Shown: positions 60,591 to 64,000 of the stretch, piece after piece
Position numbering within the stretch: the stretch's first letter is position 1
Layout: each line of letters begins with the position of its first letter
Source: an uncultured Pelagibacteraceae bacterium
GTDB lineage: Bacteria > Pseudomonadota > Alphaproteobacteria > Pelagibacterales > Pelagibacteraceae
Assembly (NCBI GenBank): GCA_902592275.1
Contig: CACJDW010000004.1
Span: 1 to 64,000 of the forward strand
Length of the DNA stretch: 64,000 nt
Direction of reading: 5' to 3'
Translations under genes and position numbers: made by a program
The notes under the pieces: generated by a model
What the model was told of the DNA's origin: nothing
Databases searched by the model: none
The model's input: only the letters and a program-made list of their open reading frames with translations

Positions 60591-61646
60591 TTATGATTTT
60601 AATCTTTTTCCATTTTCATCAAAAATAAAAATGTCATTTAAATCAAAACCTATGGAACTTCCTATTTCAACATTGCTTGGAATTTTTGCACTTAATTGGT
60701 GTTCATCTTTTTTCATATATACAATTTTTTCATTACCAAGGTTTTCAATTAATTCTATTTCAGGATTAAATGTAAATTTTGTATTTTGATTTGCTTTTAA
60801 ATGTTCAGGCCTAATACCCACAAAATGTTTTGATTTTTTTAATTTTAAATTATTAAATTGAATTTCGTTACCTAACAATTTAATTGTGTTTTCCGAAACA
60901 ACATTTTCCTCGTTTACTTCTAAAATATTCATTTTGGGTGTGCCTATAAATTGTGCAACAAAAATATTTGCTGGATCATTATAAATTTCCTCAGGAGTAC
61001 CAACCTGTTCAATATTTCCTTGATTTAAAATAACTATTCGATCTGCTAAGGTCATAGCCTCAACTTGGTCATGAGTAACATAAATCATATTTGTTTTAAT
61101 TTGATTATGTAATTTAGATATTTCAACTCTCATTTCCGCTCTCAACGCTGCATCAAGGTTAGATAAAGGTTCATCAAATAAAAATATTTTTGGATTTCTT
61201 GTTATTGCTCTTCCAATCGCTACTCTTTGTCTTTGACCTCCAGATAATTGTTTTGGTTTTCGCTCTAATAGCTCTTCAATTTTTAAAATTTTTGCAGCTT
61301 GCATTACTTTTGTATTTATTTCTTCCTTTGGTCTTTTCTCAATTTTTAGACCAAAAGACATGTTTTCATAAACATTCATATGAGGATAAAGAGCGTAAGA
61401 TTGAAAAACCATTGCAGTTTGACGTTTCGAAGGATGAAGTTCATTAATTTTTTGATCATTAATAAAAATTTCACCTTCATCTATTTTTTCTAATCCGGCA
61501 ATCATTCTTAGAAGAGTTGATTTTCCACATCCAGATGGTCCAACTAATACAAGAAACTCATCTTCTTTACCTAAAAGATTAAAATCTGTGATTATTTTAT
61601 TAGATCCAAATGATTTGTGTACTCCAGTAAATTTTATGTTAGCCAT
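60591..61646 (-). CDS. sugar ABC transporter ATP-binding protein (MalK/UgpC-like)
   Basis: A 351-residue ABC ATPase. Walker A is GPSGCGKSTLLRMI, signature LSGGQRQRVAIGRAI, Walker B IFLFDEPLSNLDAALR and switch histidine YVTHDQVEAM. Residues about 235-351 form a MalK-type OB-fold regulatory domain with FVGIRPEHLKANQ. It energises the MalFG-like pair. It starts one base after the SnoaL-like gene ends and is followed by a 143 bp gap carrying the next promoter. Confidence 0.94.
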   Translation of the reverse strand: MANIKFTGVHKSFGSNKIITDFNLLGKEDEFLVLVGPSGCGKSTLLRMIAGLEKIDEGEIFINDQKINELHPSKRQTAMVFQSYALYPHMNVYENMSFGLKIEKRPKEEINTKVMQAAKILKIEELLERKPKQLSGGQRQRVAIGRAITRNPKIFLFDEPLSNLDAALRAEMRVEISKLHNQIKTNMIYVTHDQVEAMTLADRIVILNQGNIEQVGTPEEIYNDPANIFVAQFIGTPKMNILEVNEENVVSENTIKLLGNEIQFNNLKLKKSKHFVGIRPEHLKANQNTKFTFNPEIELIENLGNEKIVYMKKDEHQLSAKIPSNVEIGSSIGFDLNDIFIFDENGKRLKS

Positions 61647-61647
61647 T

Positions 61648-62733
61648 TTATTTTTTTATACTTTCTAAAACATCAACTCCAATTTGTTTTAATATGTGGA
61701 TTATATCAATTGGAACCCAGTTTTCACGAATTTTTCCTTCATCATGGTGATAAAAATCCATAACTCTCATAGTTACTTTTTGGTTTTCAGATTTATATCC
61801 TAACCAATCCTCAGTTCCATATATTGCCTGAATACTATTCCATCCTGCTGTTAAAGAAAATTTTCCATCCCCTAACTCACAATAATGGCCAAGTTTCCAA
61901 TAATTTCTTTCCTTAAAAGTTTTTCTAAAAGGTAACTGATGATTATCTACAAATCCTTCTAAAGTTCTGGCAGTTCCAATACCACTTGGTCCATACCAAA
62001 TCATTTTTTCATGCCAATAATCTTTTTGTGGATGATTTATTAGTCTTTCTTTGAGGTCTTTATCAGAAGAAACCTCTAATTCAGGTTTTATATTTAAACT
62101 TCTCTGCATGATAAGTGATTGCTCTAAACTAGCTTTAGAAATTTCCATGTTTTTTTCAAAAAAATTTACACCATCTGTGTTAATTGGATTTAACCAATTT
62201 CCTTCAGATCCTCTTGATGGATTAATTGGATTTGATCCAGTTTGTATTAATAGATCTATTAAATCGATTAAAATGTAACTCTCAATAATTTTACCATCTT
62301 TAAGCTGATGAATTTCACAACACTTTAAATTTACCATTTTGTTATTGGGTTGAATGCCCAACCAAGTATTTTTAAACACTCCTGACAATGAAGAAATTGA
62401 ACCTACTTGAATTTTATCTCTAAAAGCGCCGCTAATTACTATTTGCTCTCTTCTTTCAAGATCAGGAAATGAATTTAAAAGAGGTTTCCAAAATTTTTCT
62501 TTAAAATCATCAACTCCTACAAATTCATTTAATGGGTAAAAACAATTAACATTAATATTGTGAGAGAACGCATTTTTAAGATTTTGATCTAGTTTAGAGA
62601 TGCCGTCATTTACTATTGAATTTAAATATTTTCTGACAACTTGTTTGTAGTTATAATTTTCCTCAGGTGATATTACTATTTTTTCTACTTTCTCTTGACC
62701 TTTAAGACCTGTATCAAATTGTTCTATTTGCAT
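61648..62733 (-). CDS. double SnoaL-like domain protein
   Basis: A 361-residue protein with two domains of the SnoaL/NTF2-like fold, at about residues 15-175 and 225-361. Each ends in a similar strand pattern (KMVNLKCCEIHQLKDGKIIESYILIDLIDLL and KVTMRVMDFYHHDEGKIRENWVPIDIIHIL, shown in short: ...DGKIIESY... and ...EGKIRENW...). Such proteins are cyclases, isomerases or hydrolases acting on small molecules. The start is uncertain: ATG 62733 is chosen over an in-frame GTG at 62763. It is one base upstream of the sugar ATPase gene and divergent from the cupin gene. Confidence 0.75.
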   Translation of the reverse strand: MQIEQFDTGLKGQEKVEKIVISPEENYNYKQVVRKYLNSIVNDGISKLDQNLKNAFSHNINVNCFYPLNEFVGVDDFKEKFWKPLLNSFPDLERREQIVISGAFRDKIQVGSISSLSGVFKNTWLGIQPNNKMVNLKCCEIHQLKDGKIIESYILIDLIDLLIQTGSNPINPSRGSEGNWLNPINTDGVNFFEKNMEISKASLEQSLIMQRSLNIKPELEVSSDKDLKERLINHPQKDYWHEKMIWYGPSGIGTARTLEGFVDNHQLPFRKTFKERNYWKLGHYCELGDGKFSLTAGWNSIQAIYGTEDWLGYKSENQKVTMRVMDFYHHDEGKIRENWVPIDIIHILKQIGVDVLESIKK

Positions 62734-62783
62734 ATATTTTTTGTTAGATAATTTTACTATCACAAAATATAGTTTAAAAAAAT

Positions 62784-63728
62784 ATGAATAATCGATTAGC
62801 TAAATTTAAAGATCTTGTTCCAAGTACTTTACCATTTGTTGAGGGCAAGATGGATGGTCACAAAGAAAGAAAAAATTATTCTATTGTAGGCCCAGGTGTC
62901 GCAGAGGATAGTAAACAATTTGTTAAAATAGCAATGCCTCATAGCTTTAATCTAGGTGCTGTATCTGCTATGCCTAAAAATGGTTCTGGTTTACATAGTC
63001 ATACAACTGCAGAGGTTTTCATTATTTATTCTGGTAAATGGAAATTTTATTGGGGAGCTGAAGGCAAAGATGAAACAATATTAAGTACTGGAGATATTAT
63101 CTCTATGCCCACAAATATGTTTAGAGCATTTGAAAATGCGGGTGATGAAGAAGGTTTAATTTTTGTAGTTTTAGGTGGAGACGATCCTGGAATAATAACT
63201 TGGGTTCCAAGTGTCTTAGAAAAAGCAAAAAAAACAGGCATGGCACTATTAAATGATAATTCATTGATTGATTTATCTTTAAATGAAATTCCAAAAGGGA
63301 AAAGTATTCTTGAACCAATTTCTGAAGAAGAAATAAAAAAATTTGATAATTACAAACTAGATCAGCTAGAAAAATTCATATGTAAAAATAATGAAAATTC
63401 TAAACAAGTTAATAAAGTAAACGATAATTTTGATTTAATTCAGGTTCTTGGAAATAAATTTGAAAATAAAGAATACGCTCCATTAATAAATCAAGATACT
63501 GGATTTAACCTTTCAATTTTAAAATGTAAAAACGGACAAATAACTAATTTAAAGTTTGAAAAACCTACAATATTGTTTTCAAGAACTGGTAAGTGGGAAA
63601 TTATGATTGATGATTTTCAATGTATTATAAATCCCAAAGATACAATTTCTATCCCAATTAATTCAAATGTTAATATAAAGATAAATGAACAAGAGGATTG
63701 TTACTTAAATTGTGTAACACAAATCTAA
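62784..63728 (+). CDS. bicupin protein
   Basis: A 314-residue protein with two cupin barrels. The N-terminal one (about residues 45-135) has metal ligands in GLHSHTTAEVFIIYSGKW and the second motif GDIISMPTNMFRAFEN. The C-terminal one (about 235-310) keeps the fold pattern (FSRTGKWEIMID, then PKDTISIPINS) but has lost the histidines and so probably binds no metal. Function is unknown; possibly a sugar or small-molecule isomerase. The next SnoaL-like gene starts in its stop codon (TAATG). Confidence 0.75.
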   Translation: MNNRLAKFKDLVPSTLPFVEGKMDGHKERKNYSIVGPGVAEDSKQFVKIAMPHSFNLGAVSAMPKNGSGLHSHTTAEVFIIYSGKWKFYWGAEGKDETILSTGDIISMPTNMFRAFENAGDEEGLIFVVLGGDDPGIITWVPSVLEKAKKTGMALLNDNSLIDLSLNEIPKGKSILEPISEEEIKKFDNYKLDQLEKFICKNNENSKQVNKVNDNFDLIQVLGNKFENKEYAPLINQDTGFNLSILKCKNGQITNLKFEKPTILFSRTGKWEIMIDDFQCIINPKDTISIPINSNVNIKINEQEDCYLNCVTQI

Positions 63729-64000
63729 TGAAAGGGTTTGATCCAAAGTATAAAAATTTTCCTGATTACATACTTAAAATAACTAAACAAATTTGGGAAA
63801 ACAAAGATGTTGAGTCTATTGCTCAATTTTACACTGATAATATTCCTGTTAGATCTCCATTTGGAGTTACTTATGGAAACAAACCTGTAATTGATGCAAC
63901 TTATGCAACCTTAAAAGAATTTCCTAATAGACAGTTGCTTGGTGAAGATGTGATCTGGAATGGAAATGATGATGTGGGTTATCATTCATCTCATAGAATT
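63728..64000 (+). CDS. SnoaL-like protein (3' partial)
   Basis: An open frame from the ATG at 63728, overlapping the bicupin stop by one base, to the window end (91 codons). MKGFDPKYKNFPDYILKITK, then IWENKDVESIAQFYTDNIPV and FGVTYGNKPVIDAT follow the SnoaL/NTF2-like pattern, as in the double-domain protein at 61648-62733. The rest lies outside the window. Confidence 0.75.
   Translation, partial: MKGFDPKYKNFPDYILKITKQIWENKDVESIAQFYTDNIPVRSPFGVTYGNKPVIDATYATLKEFPNRQLLGEDVIWNGNDDVGYHSSHRI

Noticed and set aside
60481..60789. 102-residue frame on the + strand between the sugar ATPase and binding-protein genes
   Set aside because: It overlaps the ATPase 3' end in antisense and covers the promoter region of the binding-protein gene; no recognisable protein pattern.
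1..64000. CRISPR arrays, insertion sequences, prophage genes, rRNA genes
   Set aside because: None seen: no regularly spaced direct repeats, no transposase or phage proteins, and no rRNA sequence.

Overview
The window looks like a piece of a SAR11-type (Pelagibacterales) alphaproteobacterial chromosome. The reasons are very low G+C with lysine-, asparagine- and isoleucine-rich proteins, gene spacing close to zero, many overlapping genes on the same and on opposite strands, no insertion sequences, phage genes or CRISPR arrays, and a gene set typical of that group (taurine ABC system, tripartite tricarboxylate transporter, methylcitrate genes, dimethylglycine/sarcosine-type dehydrogenase, a fused SpeD-SpeE). 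The assignment is by recognition of sequence and gene content only; no database search was run.

Layout. 1-4.2 kb: a 5'-truncated phosphoglycolate-phosphatase-like HAD gene, then a prpD-prpB-prpC methylcitrate operon. 4.2-10.1 kb: class I ribonucleotide reductase (nrdA-nrdB) with probable paired NrdR boxes, a phosphomannomutase/phosphoglucomutase, a highly charged coiled-coil protein and a probable small RNA ending in a clear intrinsic terminator. 10.1-18.8 kb: housekeeping and small metabolic genes (TSUP permease, dusA, rpoZ with an acidic tail, MFS carrier, 3-hydroxyisobutyrate dehydrogenase family, FMN-binding protein, gamma carbonic anhydrase, thioredoxin-like protein, glycosyltransferase, EamA permease). 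18.8-23 kb: tctCBA and an AbrB-type membrane protein. 23-27.5 kb: a GT9 glycosyltransferase with a DUF6165 gene, then an opine/basic-amino-acid type ABC transporter (no ATPase) coupled to a PhyH dioxygenase. 27.5-31.8 kb: polyamine synthesis and methylthioadenosine salvage (mtnP-mtnA-class II aldolase-speDE, with apt divergent). 31.8-38 kb: a very AT-rich surface-polysaccharide block (two related GT2 genes, rfbBAC, an SDR epimerase, a methyltransferase-like gene) next to a tRNA-Met. 38-43.5 kb: guaC, a purine phosphoribosyltransferase, a small tail-anchored protein, an 814-residue dimethylglycine/sarcosine dehydrogenase and a UDP-glucuronate-epimerase-like gene. 43.5-55.4 kb: a coherent organosulfonate region (alanine dehydrogenase, omega-amino-acid:pyruvate transaminase, tauABC with a giant TauC, an Ldh2/ComC-type dehydrogenase, a duplicated winged-helix regulator, a BASS carrier, phosphate acetyltransferase, and an HpsN-like member of the histidinol dehydrogenase family). 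55.4-64 kb: a GH63 glycoside hydrolase with a complete sugar ABC transporter, and SnoaL-like and cupin genes running off the end.

How the parts work together. The 44-55 kb region can be read as uptake of taurine, transamination to sulfoacetaldehyde with alanine dehydrogenase regenerating pyruvate, and oxidation of dihydroxypropanesulfonate and sulfolactate; phosphate acetyltransferase would accept acetyl phosphate from Xsc, which is not in the window. The 27.5-31.8 kb genes make spermidine and recycle its by-product methylthioadenosine to adenine/AMP and, through the aldolase, probably to a C3 phosphate. At every one of the four junctions between a solute-binding protein gene and its permease gene there is an intercistronic hairpin, which suggests a common way of raising binding-protein expression over permease.
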